NCBI RefSeq assembly: GCF_030866805.1 | Contig: NZ_CP133019.1 | Location: 3,038,001 to 3,102,000 of the forward strand | DNA from: Microbacterium terrisoli | GTDB lineage: Bacteria; Actinomycetota; Actinomycetes; Actinomycetales; Microbacteriaceae | DNA length: 64,000 nucleotides | Direction: 5' to 3' | Shown: positions 44,433-53,086 of the stretch, piece after piece | Position numbering within the stretch: position 1 is the first letter of the stretch | How the letters are laid out: each line of letters begins with the position of its first letter | The notes under the pieces: generated by a model | What the model was told of the DNA's origin: nothing | What the model saw: only the letters and a program-made list of their open reading frames with translations | Databases searched by the model: none | Translations under genes and position numbers: made by a program

Positions 44433-45959
44433 TCAGAACAGCCCCTTCGGGGCGGGCGCGGCCGCCAGCACACCGATCTTGGCGACGATCGAGAGCTGCT
44501 TGACCTCGTCGGCCGACAGCTCGGGCAGGCGCTGGGCCAGATCGAGGAACCGCTCGATCTCTTCGGGCTCGAGCACCGGCTCGGCCAGCATCCGGAACTT
44601 GCGGATGTAGTCCGAGCGTTCGAACGGCCGCGCCCCGAGCGGGTGCGCGTCGGCGACGGCGATCTCCTCGACGATGCGCCCGCCGTCGGCGAAGGTGATC
44701 TCGACGCGGCCGCCGAACGCCTTCTCGTTCGGGTCTTCGGAATGGTAGCGGCGCGTCCACTCCTCGTCTTCGGCGGTGGTGACCTTGTGCCACAGCGCGA
44801 CGGTGTCCTCACGCTGCGCGCGCTCGGGCAGGTACGAATCGACGTGGTGCCACGTGCCGTCCTGGAGCGCGACCGTGAAGATGTACGGGATCGAGTGGTC
44901 CAGCGTCTCGCGCGACGCCTGCGGGTCGTACTTCTGCGGGTCGTTCGCACCCGAACCGATCACGTAGTGCGTGTGGTGGCTCGTGTGCAGCACGACCGAG
45001 GCGACGTTGTCGGGTGAGAACGCGTCGGGGTGCTCGTTGTGCAGCTTTCGGGCCAGGTCGATCCAGGCCTGCGCCTGGTACTCGGCCGAGTGCTCCTTCG
45101 TGAACGAGTCGAGTATCGCCCGCTTCGCCTCTCCCGGCGCCGGCAGCGGCACGTCGTACGAGGCGTCGGGGCCGTCGAGCAGCCAGGCGATCACGCCGTC
45201 TTCGCCCTCGTAGATCGGCGACGGGCTGGTCTCGCCGCGCATCGCCCGGTCGACGGCCTCAACGGCCATCTTGCCGGCGAAGGCGGGGGCGTGGGCCTTC
45301 CAGCTCGAGATCTCGCCCTTGCGCGACTGACGCGTGGCCGTGGTGGTGTGCAGCGCCTGGCCGACGGCCTGGTAGATCGTCTCGACGGGCAGGTCGAGCA
45401 GGGTTCCGATGCCGGCGGCAGCCGACGGGCCCAGGTGCGCGACGTGATCGATCTTGTGCTTGTGCAGGCTGATCGCGCGGGCCAGGTCGATCTGGACCTC
45501 GTAGCCGGTCGCGATCGCCCGGGCGAGGGCCGCACCGTCTTTGCCGGCGTGTTGGGCGACTGCGACGATCGGCGGGATGTTGTCGCCCGGGTGCGAGTAC
45601 TCCGCCGCCAGGAACGTGTCGTGGTAGTCGAGCTCGCGCACGGCGACGCCGTTGGCCCATGCGGCCCATTCGGGACTCGTGTGCCGCTCGAGCGGGCAGC
45701 CGAACACCGTCGAGCCGTCGCCCGAGATCGACACGGCGTGGTCGAGGGCCTGCTGGCGTGCCGCGCTCACGGGCGCACGAGTGAGGGATGCCGCAGCCAC
45801 GGCGGCGTTGTCGATGATGCGGTTGATGATCATCGCGACGACGTCTTCGTCGAGGGGGATCGGATCGGCGGCGACTTCGGCGATCTTCCAGGCGAGCTGG
45901 CCCTCGCGGGGCAGGTCCTCGTCGCTGCGGTGGACGCGGACGTGGTGTGTGACGGTCAT
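44433..45959 (-). CDS. prpD: 2-methylcitrate dehydratase, MmgE/PrpD family
   Basis: The 508-residue protein has PrpD hallmarks: [20 protein letters not shown] near residue 109, a [12 protein letters not shown] segment, the [18 protein letters not shown] region, and [20 protein letters not shown]. It dehydrates 2-methylcitrate to 2-methylaconitate without an Fe-S cluster. The hydration step to methylisocitrate would need an aconitase such as the one at 29123. Its ATG overlaps the GntR stop, so regulator and pathway share a transcript. Confidence 0.93.
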   Translation of the reverse strand: MTVTHHVRVHRSDEDLPREGQLAWKIAEVAADPIPLDEDVVAMIINRIIDNAAVAAASLTRAPVSAARQQALDHAVSISGDGSTVFGCPLERHTSPEWAAWANGVAVRELDYHDTFLAAEYSHPGDNIPPIVAVAQHAGKDGAALARAIATGYEVQIDLARAISLHKHKIDHVAHLGPSAAAGIGTLLDLPVETIYQAVGQALHTTTATRQSRKGEISSWKAHAPAFAGKMAVEAVDRAMRGETSPSPIYEGEDGVIAWLLDGPDASYDVPLPAPGEAKRAILDSFTKEHSAEYQAQAWIDLARKLHNEHPDAFSPDNVASVVLHTSHHTHYVIGSGANDPQKYDPQASRETLDHSIPYIFTVALQDGTWHHVDSYLPERAQREDTVALWHKVTTAEDEEWTRRYHSEDPNEKAFGGRVEITFADGGRIVEEIAVADAHPLGARPFERSDYIRKFRMLAEPVLEPEEIERFLDLAQRLPELSADEVKQLSIVAKIGVLAAAPAPKGLF

Positions 45960-46666
45960 GCTGCTCCTTCTCGAGAGTTCGTCGGTTGCGACCGGGGAGG
46001 CCGAGCCGACATGCCGGAGGCGACCGAGACGGGTCGCGTACCCTCGATCGAGTCGAGGATGCTCTCCAGCGCGTTGTACAGATGCAGGTGTGTGGCGTGG
46101 GCGGCGCGCTCGGCGTCACCGTCGGCGATCGCACGGGCGATGGCGCGATGCTCGGCGACGGCGGCCGACAGCCGGCCGGGACTCTCCCGCGCGAGGCGTC
46201 GCACGCGCACCAAGTGTGTGCGGATGGTGCGCAGCGCCGAGGTCAGATAGTCGTTGGATGCCGAAGCATCCAGCTCTGCGTCGAACCGGGAGAACAGGTC
46301 GTCGTGCGTGGGGGTGGACTCCACGTCGTCCAGGCGCAGTCGCTCGAAGCCGTCGGCGAGCGCGGCGAAGGCCGCGGCATCCCCCCGCTGCGCAGCCAGA
46401 CGCGCGGCGGTCTCTTCCAGTGCGCGGCGCACCTCGAACAGTTCGCGGATGTCGTCGGCGTCGATCTCACTGACGACGGTCACCCGCGGCGACTGCTGCA
46501 CGACCAGGCCGTCGGCGGCGAGGCGCCCGAGCGCTTCGCGCAGCGGCGTGCGGCTCACACCGAGCCGGGCGGCCTGCTCGACCTCGCCGAGCACGGCACC
46601 CGGGGCGAGCGCCCCCGACTGGATCTCGTCGAGCAGCCTCCGGTAAGCCCGATCACTCGCACGCAT
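45956..46666 (-). CDS. GntR family regulator (FCD) of the methylcitrate operon
   Basis: The 236-residue protein has a GntR winged helix ([40 protein letters not shown]) and an FCD domain ([39 protein letters not shown]). It probably senses a methylcitrate-cycle acid and controls its own operon. ATG 46666 follows GGGGGTG. A TACACT box (46695-46700 on this strand) overlaps the GTATACAT site, fitting self-repression. Confidence 0.88.
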   Translation of the reverse strand: MRASDRAYRRLLDEIQSGALAPGAVLGEVEQAARLGVSRTPLREALGRLAADGLVVQQSPRVTVVSEIDADDIRELFEVRRALEETAARLAAQRGDAAAFAALADGFERLRLDDVESTPTHDDLFSRFDAELDASASNDYLTSALRTIRTHLVRVRRLARESPGRLSAAVAEHRAIARAIADGDAERAAHATHLHLYNALESILDSIEGTRPVSVASGMSARPPRSQPTNSREGAA

Positions 46667-46697
46667 GGACACCCCCGTTCCGTGGTCTACGCTTAGT

Positions 46698-46762
46698 GTA
46701 TACATACGTAACGCTTGAAGGCCAATTGCATGGGCAAAGCCGATGCGTCGGTATACATTCGT
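46698..46762. promoter_or_regulatory. Two GTATACAT operators before the prp regulator
   Basis: GTATACATACGT starts at 46698 and GTATACATTCGT at 46751, 53 bases apart. GTATAC cores are common in FCD-GntR operators. The first overlaps the regulator promoter; the second is near the promoter of the divergent membrane protein gene at 46804. Confidence 0.55.
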
Positions 46763-46803
46763 GCGCTCCGGCCCATCTCAGCCAGCCCCGCTACGCTTCG
46801 ACG

Positions 46804-47658
46804 ATGAGCGATGCGACACCCCACCCGACCGGTGACAGCGCCCCAGCGATGGACGAACTCACCGTGGCTGCCCCATCCGAGGCCGCGCCGCAGGGCACGG
46901 CTCGGACACAGGTCGTCGTCACGCTCGGGGTCGGGCTCGCCACGTTCGTGGCCGGCTCCATGCTGCACGCCTTCATCGCCACCGGCGAGGTCATCGGCGT
47001 GGCCACCATCGCCGGATACCTGCTGAGCCCGGCGATCCTCGCCTGGCTCGTGGCGCTTCTGGTGCTGGCGACTCTGGTGCGCCGCATGGCGGCGACGGCC
47101 ATCGCCTGGTTCGCGATCGGGGCGGCAGCGCTGATCGGCCTGGTCGGCGGCGCCCTGGTGACCGGCGGCGCCTTCGCCCTTGGGCCGGTGCCCATCCTCC
47201 CGATCTGGTACGCCTCGGGACTCACCGGCGCCGCGATCGTCGGAGCGCTCGCCGGGATCGTCTATCGTCGGCGCGACCCGCGGCGGCGCACCGGCTGGTT
47301 CGCGGCGGCCCTCGTGTGCCTGGCGGCCGGCGCGACACTGGCACTCGCCCTGCCGATGCTGTCTTTCAGCGTGTACTTCTCGCTCGATGGACCGCAGATG
47401 CCCACGGTCGACGAGATCCACCGCTACGAGTTCGCCGCGCTGGGCTCACTCAGTCTGCTGGCGGTAGCGGCCGTGCTCGCATTGATCGGGCGTCGCCGGG
47501 GCATGGCCGCGCTGGCCGGCGCGGCTCTCGTGCTGGCACTCGGCGCGGCGCTCGCCTTCCCAATCCCGCAGGGGCGGTTCACGCCGCACGAGCAGGCGCC
47601 GGCGCTCGAGAACACGCACGTCTGCTTCGGCACGTCGGGCGACTGCCCCGGTGGCTGA
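46804..47658 (+). CDS. Multi-pass membrane protein of unknown function
   Basis: The 284-residue protein has seven to eight hydrophobic segments after a ~35-residue polar Ser/Pro/Ala-rich N-terminus. It ends with a short tail holding two cysteines (CFGTSGDC). I recognise no family. The ATG lies six bases after TACGCT, so the message is probably leaderless. One GTATACAT operator lies upstream at 46751, so the prp regulator could affect it. Confidence 0.65.
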   Translation: MSDATPHPTGDSAPAMDELTVAAPSEAAPQGTARTQVVVTLGVGLATFVAGSMLHAFIATGEVIGVATIAGYLLSPAILAWLVALLVLATLVRRMAATAIAWFAIGAAALIGLVGGALVTGGAFALGPVPILPIWYASGLTGAAIVGALAGIVYRRRDPRRRTGWFAAALVCLAAGATLALALPMLSFSVYFSLDGPQMPTVDEIHRYEFAALGSLSLLAVAAVLALIGRRRGMAALAGAALVLALGAALAFPIPQGRFTPHEQAPALENTHVCFGTSGDCPGG

Positions 47659-47696
47659 CGGCCGAAGACAAGAATCGGCATCCCGCACCGCACGTG

Positions 47697-47725
47697 TTCA
47701 CAAATTTGTGAAATGCGTGTACGCT
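47697..47725 (+). promoter_or_regulatory. Palindromic operator over the ABC exporter promoter
   Basis: TTCACAAATTTGTGAA (47697-47712) is a perfect 16-bp palindrome. Its first six bases (TTCACA) form a good -35 box, 17 bases from the -10 TACGCT (47720-47725). The ATG follows eight bases later. A repressor bound here would block RNA polymerase; the MarR-like protein at 50316 is the candidate. Confidence 0.6.
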
Positions 47726-47733
47726 CGCGTCTC

Positions 47734-48675
47734 ATGACCACAGTGATCGACACTCGCGACCTGCACAAGCACTACGGTCGCGTCCACGCCCTGGACGGCC
47801 TGCACCTGACGGTCCAGACCGGTCAGGTGCACGGTTTTCTCGGCCCGAACGGTGCAGGCAAGACCACCACGATCCGCATCCTGCTGGGCCTGGCGCGCAA
47901 GACCGGCGGTGAGGCATCCGTGTTCGCGATGGACCCGTGGACCGATGCCGTCGCGATCCACCGCCGCACGGCGTACGTGCCGGGCGACGTCAGCGTCTGG
48001 CCGAACCTGTCGGGTGGCGAGGCCATCGACCTTCTCGCCCGGCTGCGCGGCGCCGCCCACCGCGACCGCGCCTACCGTGCCGAACGCGACCGGCTGACCG
48101 AGGAGTTCCAGTTCGACCCGCGCAAGAAGGGCCGCAGCTACTCGAAGGGCAACCGGCAGAAGGTCGCGCTCATCGCCGCGTTCGCCGTACCGGCCGACCT
48201 GTACATCCTCGACGAGCCGACCAGCGGCCTGGACCCCCTGATGTCGGTGATCTTCCATCGCGAAGTGCAGCGGGTGAAGGATGCCGGAGCCACCGTGCTG
48301 CTGTCCAGCCACATCCTCTCCGAGGTCGAGCAGCTCTGCGACCGGGTCTCGATCATCCGCAGCGGAAGGATCGTCGACTCCGGCACGCTGTCGGAACTGC
48401 GCCACCTCACGCGCACCGAAGTGTCCTTCGTCGCCGACGGCCTCACGCCCGACCGGCTGGCGACCATCCCCGGTGCCCACGACGCGGGCGTCCACGAGGG
48501 TCGAGCGCGGTTCACGATCGACAGCGACCACATCTCACAGGCGCTGCCGGCCGTCGCAGCGATCGGCGCCGAAGGTCTGCGCATCTCGCCGCCTTCGCTC
48601 GAAGAACTGTTCCTGCGACACTACGGCGACGACACGGAAGGTCTCGAGACAGCCGAACAGGGGCAGAGCCGATGA
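47734..48675 (+). CDS. ABC exporter ATP-binding protein
   Basis: The 313-residue ATPase has Walker A GPNGAGKTT near residue 37, signature SYSKGNRQKVAL (SKGN replaces the usual SGGQ), Walker B LYILDEPTSGLDP and a long C-terminal domain of ~85 residues. The altered signature is known in this exporter group. The start is set by leaderless spacing and the palindromic operator. It overlaps the permease start in ATGA. Confidence 0.9.
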   Translation: MTTVIDTRDLHKHYGRVHALDGLHLTVQTGQVHGFLGPNGAGKTTTIRILLGLARKTGGEASVFAMDPWTDAVAIHRRTAYVPGDVSVWPNLSGGEAIDLLARLRGAAHRDRAYRAERDRLTEEFQFDPRKKGRSYSKGNRQKVALIAAFAVPADLYILDEPTSGLDPLMSVIFHREVQRVKDAGATVLLSSHILSEVEQLCDRVSIIRSGRIVDSGTLSELRHLTRTEVSFVADGLTPDRLATIPGAHDAGVHEGRARFTIDSDHISQALPAVAAIGAEGLRISPPSLEELFLRHYGDDTEGLETAEQGQSR

Positions 48676-50291
48676 GGCGGCTTTTCGCGCTGCTGCGCCA
48701 GCGGCTGCGTCGCGACGCACTGCAGGTGCCGCTGTGGACCATCAGCACCGCTCTCATGGCGTACGCCGGCTATGCCGGGGTCACCCAGTCGTATTCGACG
48801 GTCGCCGACCGGCAGAACATCTTGGCCGCCGCCCTGGCCAACCCGGTGATCCTGATGTTCCGGGGTCTGCCGGCGGGCACGAGTGAGGGGGCGTTCCTCG
48901 CGTTCGAGGTGCTGCCGTGGCTGGCGATCCTCGCCGCCCTCATGTCCGCATTCCTCGCCGTGCGGCACACGCGCGCCGACGAGGAGGCGGGGCGGGCCGA
49001 GCTGCTGTCGGCGACCCCGGCCGGCCGCACGATGCCCACAGTGGCCACGATCGTGCACGGGGTGCTCGCGAACGTCGTGCTGGCGGTGCTGTCGGCTCTC
49101 GCGCTCGTGTCCACGGGCCTGGATCCGGCGGGATCATGGGTGACCGGCGCCGCCGCCGGGGCCACCGGCCTCGCGTTCCTCGGAATCGGCCTGATCGCCG
49201 CCCAGCTGATGCGCACCTCGCGCGGCGCGAACTCCCTGACGATCTGGGTGCTCGTGGCGACGTTTCTGCTGCGCGGCATCGGCAACGCCGCAGGAACACC
49301 CAGCGACGACCTCACGCATACGAGCAGCGCGTGGATCGCGTGGATCTCACCGTTCTCCTGGGCCGAGCAATCTCGTCCGTTCGACGCGGACAACGCCGCG
49401 CCGATCGTGCTGGCGGCAGCGGTGGGACTCGTTCTGGCCGTCGCCGCGACCTGGCTGCAGTCGGTGCGCGACATCGGTGCGAGCTTCTTCGCCGGCAGGC
49501 AGGGCAGGGCGCATGCGCGGCCGGCTCTGTCCGGCGCGCACGCGCTGGTGTGGCGGCTCGCGTCGGGCTCGATCATCGGGTGGGCCGTGGGCGGGGCGAT
49601 CGTGGGCATTCTCGCCACGACCCTCGGGGGTCTCGTCGACCAGATCTCGGGCGACAACCCCGCCGTCGCGCAGATCCTCGAGAAGCTCGCACAGGGCGGT
49701 TCGCTCGAAGAGTCGGTCGTGACGATCTTCTTCACGATGCTCGGCATCGTCGCCGCGTGCTGCGCTGTGCAGACCCTCGTGCGTGCGCGACAAGAAGAAG
49801 CACACGGCACCGCAGAGCCGGTGCTGGCCACCACGGTGGGCCGGGTGCGGTGGCTCGCGGACTACCTGCTGGTGGCGACCTTCGCCGTCGTCATCGTGGT
49901 GGCATCTGCCGTCGTGGCGGCCTTCGTGGGCATCGCGGCGCAGGGCGGCGGGTCGGAGCTGTACCGCGCATCACTGATCACCGGGGCGGGCGAGTTCGTC
50001 GCCGCCTCGGTGTTCACGGTGATCACGGCGCTGATCTTCGTGCTGCTGCCACGGGCCACGATCGGTCTGGGCTGGGCGCTCGTGCTGGTCGCGACGATGC
50101 TCGGCATGTTCGGACCGCTGTTCGGCATGCCCGAGTGGACCACCAGGCTCTCGCCGTTCGGGGTGACCCCGGTGATCGAGGGCGGGCAGGTCGACGCGCG
50201 CGGGCTGTGGTGGCTCGTCGCGATCGTCGTGGTCGGGGCTGCGGCATCCCTCCTCTTGCAGCGCCGCCGCCCGCTTGCCGCCGATGGATGA
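48672..50291 (+). CDS. ABC exporter permease, large polyketide-antibiotic exporter type
   Basis: The 539-residue protein has about twelve membrane segments in two halves, as in the actinobacterial exporter of polyketide antibiotics. Recognisable pieces are RHTRADEEAGRAELLSATPA near residue 97 and TRQEEAHGTAEP-like RARQEEAHGTAEPVLAT near 376. That repeated R-x-EE-x-GxAE/RAEL pattern marks each half. It is coupled to the ATPase and followed by a MarR-like gene. Likely role: export of a toxic or antibiotic compound. Confidence 0.85.
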   Translation: MRRLFALLRQRLRRDALQVPLWTISTALMAYAGYAGVTQSYSTVADRQNILAAALANPVILMFRGLPAGTSEGAFLAFEVLPWLAILAALMSAFLAVRHTRADEEAGRAELLSATPAGRTMPTVATIVHGVLANVVLAVLSALALVSTGLDPAGSWVTGAAAGATGLAFLGIGLIAAQLMRTSRGANSLTIWVLVATFLLRGIGNAAGTPSDDLTHTSSAWIAWISPFSWAEQSRPFDADNAAPIVLAAAVGLVLAVAATWLQSVRDIGASFFAGRQGRAHARPALSGAHALVWRLASGSIIGWAVGGAIVGILATTLGGLVDQISGDNPAVAQILEKLAQGGSLEESVVTIFFTMLGIVAACCAVQTLVRARQEEAHGTAEPVLATTVGRVRWLADYLLVATFAVVIVVASAVVAAFVGIAAQGGGSELYRASLITGAGEFVAASVFTVITALIFVLLPRATIGLGWALVLVATMLGMFGPLFGMPEWTTRLSPFGVTPVIEGGQVDARGLWWLVAIVVVGAAASLLLQRRRPLAADG

Positions 50292-50315
50292 CCCGGCACC
50301 GATAGATTCGAACGG

Positions 50316-50780
50316 ATGAGTGAGCACCGCGCGATCGAGGCCGCTGAGCAGGCCGCTTCGGTGATGAGCGTGGCCGGCATGCCCCGCATGCCGGCCCGCG
50401 TGCTCATGGCGCTGCTGGCCGCCCCCGCAGAGGGCTACACGGCAGCCGACCTGCGGGACCGGCTGGGGGTCAGCGCGGCCGCCGTGTCGGGAGCGGTACG
50501 CTACCTCGAGACGCTGCACTTCATCCGCCGGCGGTCGCTGCCCGGGCACCGGCGCGAGCGCTACGAGATGGTCTCGGACTCGTGGTTCGGGGTGATGACC
50601 GCGAATGCGCCCGTCTACCTACGACTGGCGGATCTGATCGACACGATCCACGCCGAGCAGGAAGACTCGGATGCTGCGGCCCACGCGACCGAGATGTCGG
50701 CGTTCCTGCGGTTCATGGCGCGACGGATGCCGGAGCTCGTCGAGGAGTGGGAAGCGGAGCGCGCCGCGCTCGAGGGGTGA
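50316..50780 (+). CDS. MarR/GbsR-like transcriptional regulator
   Basis: The 154-residue protein has a winged helix: RMPARVLMALLAAPAEGYTA, ADLRDRLGVSAAAVSGAVRY and LHFIRRRSLPGHRRERYEMV. A helical C-terminus follows, as in GbsR-like regulators next to ABC exporters. The ATG follows TAGATT by seven bases, so it has its own, leaderless, transcript. It probably represses the exporter at 47734 through the TTCACAAATTTGTGAA site. Confidence 0.85.
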   Translation: MSEHRAIEAAEQAASVMSVAGMPRMPARVLMALLAAPAEGYTAADLRDRLGVSAAAVSGAVRYLETLHFIRRRSLPGHRRERYEMVSDSWFGVMTANAPVYLRLADLIDTIHAEQEDSDAAAHATEMSAFLRFMARRMPELVEEWEAERAALEG

Positions 50781-50849
50781 CAGTGCGACGCACCACAGCG
50801 CGAACCGCTGCGCAGCTTCGACACCTTCAGAATCAGCATTCACCCTCCT

Positions 50850-50930
50850 GTTCACACAACGGCCTGCAGGAAGGGACTCGTGGCCCGCTGCCGCCACGCT
50901 GACCCGAAGCCCTCTCACGGCTGTGTGAAC
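50850..50930. repeat. GTTCACACA / TGTGTGAAC inverted repeat
   Basis: GTTCACACA (50850-50858) and TGTGTGAAC (50922-50930) are exact complements 63 bases apart in the 239-base gap between the regulator and the ABC pair. The TTCAC/GTGAA ends resemble the operator at 47697, so these may be half sites. No gene is visible here. Confidence 0.4.
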
Positions 50931-50969
50931 GGGAAGTTCAATACGGTTTTCGAGGCATTGCCGCTCTTG

Positions 50970-51015
50970 CCGACCGGCCCTTCGTCTCGCTGAACTGAGA
51001 CGAAGGGCCGGTCGG
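50970..51015. terminator. Perfect 19-bp terminator hairpin
   Basis: Arms at 50970-50988 and 50997-51015 are exact complements with an 8-base loop, rich in GC (CCGACCGGCCC start). It ends five bases before the stop codon of the leftward ABC gene at 51020 and should stop transcription from both sides. Confidence 0.85.
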
Positions 51016-51019
51016 TGAA

Positions 51020-53086
51020 TCAAGCCGGCGTCTCGTCCGCCGCCGCCACGACCGGGACGGACGCCGTCGCCGCCGTGACAGCCTCTTCGAGGTCGATGTC
51101 GGCCGCGGCCTGCTCGAACTGCGACTGGTAGAGCCGCCAGTACGCGCCTTCGCGGGCGATGAGCTCGTCGTGCGTGCCCTTCTCGACGATGTCGCCGTGC
51201 TCCATCACCAGGATGAGGTCGGCATCGCGGATCGTCGACAGCCGGTGCGCGATCACGAACGAGGTGCGCCCGGCGCGCAGTGCCGCCATGGCGTGCTGCA
51301 GCAGCAGCTCGGTGCGCGTGTCGACGGACGAGGTCGCCTCGTCGAGGATGAGCACCGACGGCTGCGCCACGAAGGCACGGGCGATCGTGATCAGCTGCTT
51401 CTCGCCGGCCGACACGTTCGAGGCGTCCTCGTCGAGCATGGTGTCGTACCCGTCGGGCAGCGAGTGCACGAAGCGGTCCACGCGCGTCGCGGACGCGGCA
51501 TCCACGATCTCATCGTCGGTCGCCGACTGCCGCCCGTAGCGGATGTTCTCTCGGATCGTGTCGGCGAACAGCCACGGGTCCTGCAGCACCATGCCGGTGC
51601 GGCCTCGCACGTCGTCGCGGGTCAATTCAGACGTGTCCTGCCCGTCGAGCAGGACGCGCCCGCCGTCCAGTTCGTAGAACCGCATCAGCAGATTCACGAG
51701 AGTCGTCTTGCCGGCGCCGGTGGGACCCACGATCGCCACGGTCTGCCCGGGCTCGACCCGGAAGGACAGATCCCGGATCAGTGGCTGGGTCGGGTCATAG
51801 GAGAACTCCACGTTCTCGAATTCGATGACCCCGCGGCCGGGCACCAGCTCGGGCGCGTCGTCGGCGTCGGGCTGCTGCTCATCGGCATCGAGCAGGTCGA
51901 ACACCCGCTCCGCCGAAGCCGTGCCCGACTGCACGACCGCGGCCATGCCGCCGAGCTCCGACAGGGGCTGGGTGAACTGCTGCGAGTACTGGATGAACGC
52001 CTGCACGTCACCCAGGCGCAGGTTTCCCGAGGCGACCATGAGGCCGCCCAGCACCGCGATGCCGACATAGGTCAGGCTGCCGATGAACATCATGCCGGGC
52101 ATGATGATGCCCGACAGGAACTGCGCCTTGAAGGATGCCTCGAACAGCTCGTCGTTGTCTTTGGCGAACTGCGCACGCGAGTCCTTCTCCCGGCCGAAGA
52201 CCTGCACGAGCGCATGGCCCGAGAACGACTCCTCGACCCGGGCGTTCAAGCGACCGACCTTGCGCCACTGCACGCTGAACGCCTTCTGCGACTTCGGCCC
52301 GATGACGCCGAAGATCACCGCCATCAGCGGCAGCGAGACCAGCGCCACCAGCGCCAGCTGCCACGAGATCGAGAACATCATGACCAGCACGCCGATGACG
52401 GTCAGCACGCTGGTCAGCGCTCCCGACAGCGACTGCTGCATGGTCTGGGTGATGTTGTCGATGTCGTTCGTGACGCGCGAGATCAGCTCTCCGCGCTGCA
52501 CCTTGTCGAAGTACGACAGGGGCAGGCGGTTCAGTTTCGCCTCGACGTCTTCGCGCAGCTGCCACATCGTGCGCACCATGATCACGTTGATCACATAGCC
52601 CTGCAGCCAGCTCAGCAGTGCCGCGACGACGTAGATGGCCAGCACCCCGATGATCACCCAGCGCAGGCGATCGAAGTCGACGCCTTCACCGACATGGAAG
52701 TCGTCCATGGCCGACACGATGTTCGCGATGTCGTTCTGACCGCCCTGACGCAGTCCCGCCACGACCTGCGCCTGCGTGGCACCGGCCGGGAAGAAAGAGG
52801 CCAGGGACAGCGAGACGACGCCCTCGAAGATGATGTTCGTGGCCTGCCCGAGCACCTTCGGCGCGATGACGGCCAGCACGACGCCGACCGCTCCGGCCAG
52901 CGACACCAGCGAGAAGCCGATCCAGTGGGGCCTCAGCAGCCCCACCATCCGGCCGAAGCTCTGACCGAAGTTCGCGGCCTTGCCCGGGGCGACCCCGCCG
53001 CTCCAGTCGTCGGCGTTCAGTCGCGCCTGTTCGGCGAGCTCTTCTTCGAGGCGTTCCTCCTCGGTGAGCATGTCGGGCGCGCTCAT
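51020..53086 (-). CDS. ABC transporter, fused membrane and ATPase domains (heterodimer subunit 2)
   Basis: The 688-residue exporter half has six membrane segments (residues ~65-400) and an ATPase domain with Walker A GPTGAGKTT, signature NVSAGEKQL and Walker B VLILDEATSSVD. There is an extended acidic N-terminus and a ~40-residue tail after the H-loop. It closely resembles TmrB/EfrD-type half-exporters. It is coupled to the preceding half-exporter by ATGA, so the two form a heterodimer for drug or lipid export. Confidence 0.92.
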   Translation of the reverse strand: MSAPDMLTEEERLEEELAEQARLNADDWSGGVAPGKAANFGQSFGRMVGLLRPHWIGFSLVSLAGAVGVVLAVIAPKVLGQATNIIFEGVVSLSLASFFPAGATQAQVVAGLRQGGQNDIANIVSAMDDFHVGEGVDFDRLRWVIIGVLAIYVVAALLSWLQGYVINVIMVRTMWQLREDVEAKLNRLPLSYFDKVQRGELISRVTNDIDNITQTMQQSLSGALTSVLTVIGVLVMMFSISWQLALVALVSLPLMAVIFGVIGPKSQKAFSVQWRKVGRLNARVEESFSGHALVQVFGREKDSRAQFAKDNDELFEASFKAQFLSGIIMPGMMFIGSLTYVGIAVLGGLMVASGNLRLGDVQAFIQYSQQFTQPLSELGGMAAVVQSGTASAERVFDLLDADEQQPDADDAPELVPGRGVIEFENVEFSYDPTQPLIRDLSFRVEPGQTVAIVGPTGAGKTTLVNLLMRFYELDGGRVLLDGQDTSELTRDDVRGRTGMVLQDPWLFADTIRENIRYGRQSATDDEIVDAASATRVDRFVHSLPDGYDTMLDEDASNVSAGEKQLITIARAFVAQPSVLILDEATSSVDTRTELLLQHAMAALRAGRTSFVIAHRLSTIRDADLILVMEHGDIVEKGTHDELIAREGAYWRLYQSQFEQAAADIDLEEAVTAATASVPVVAAADETPA

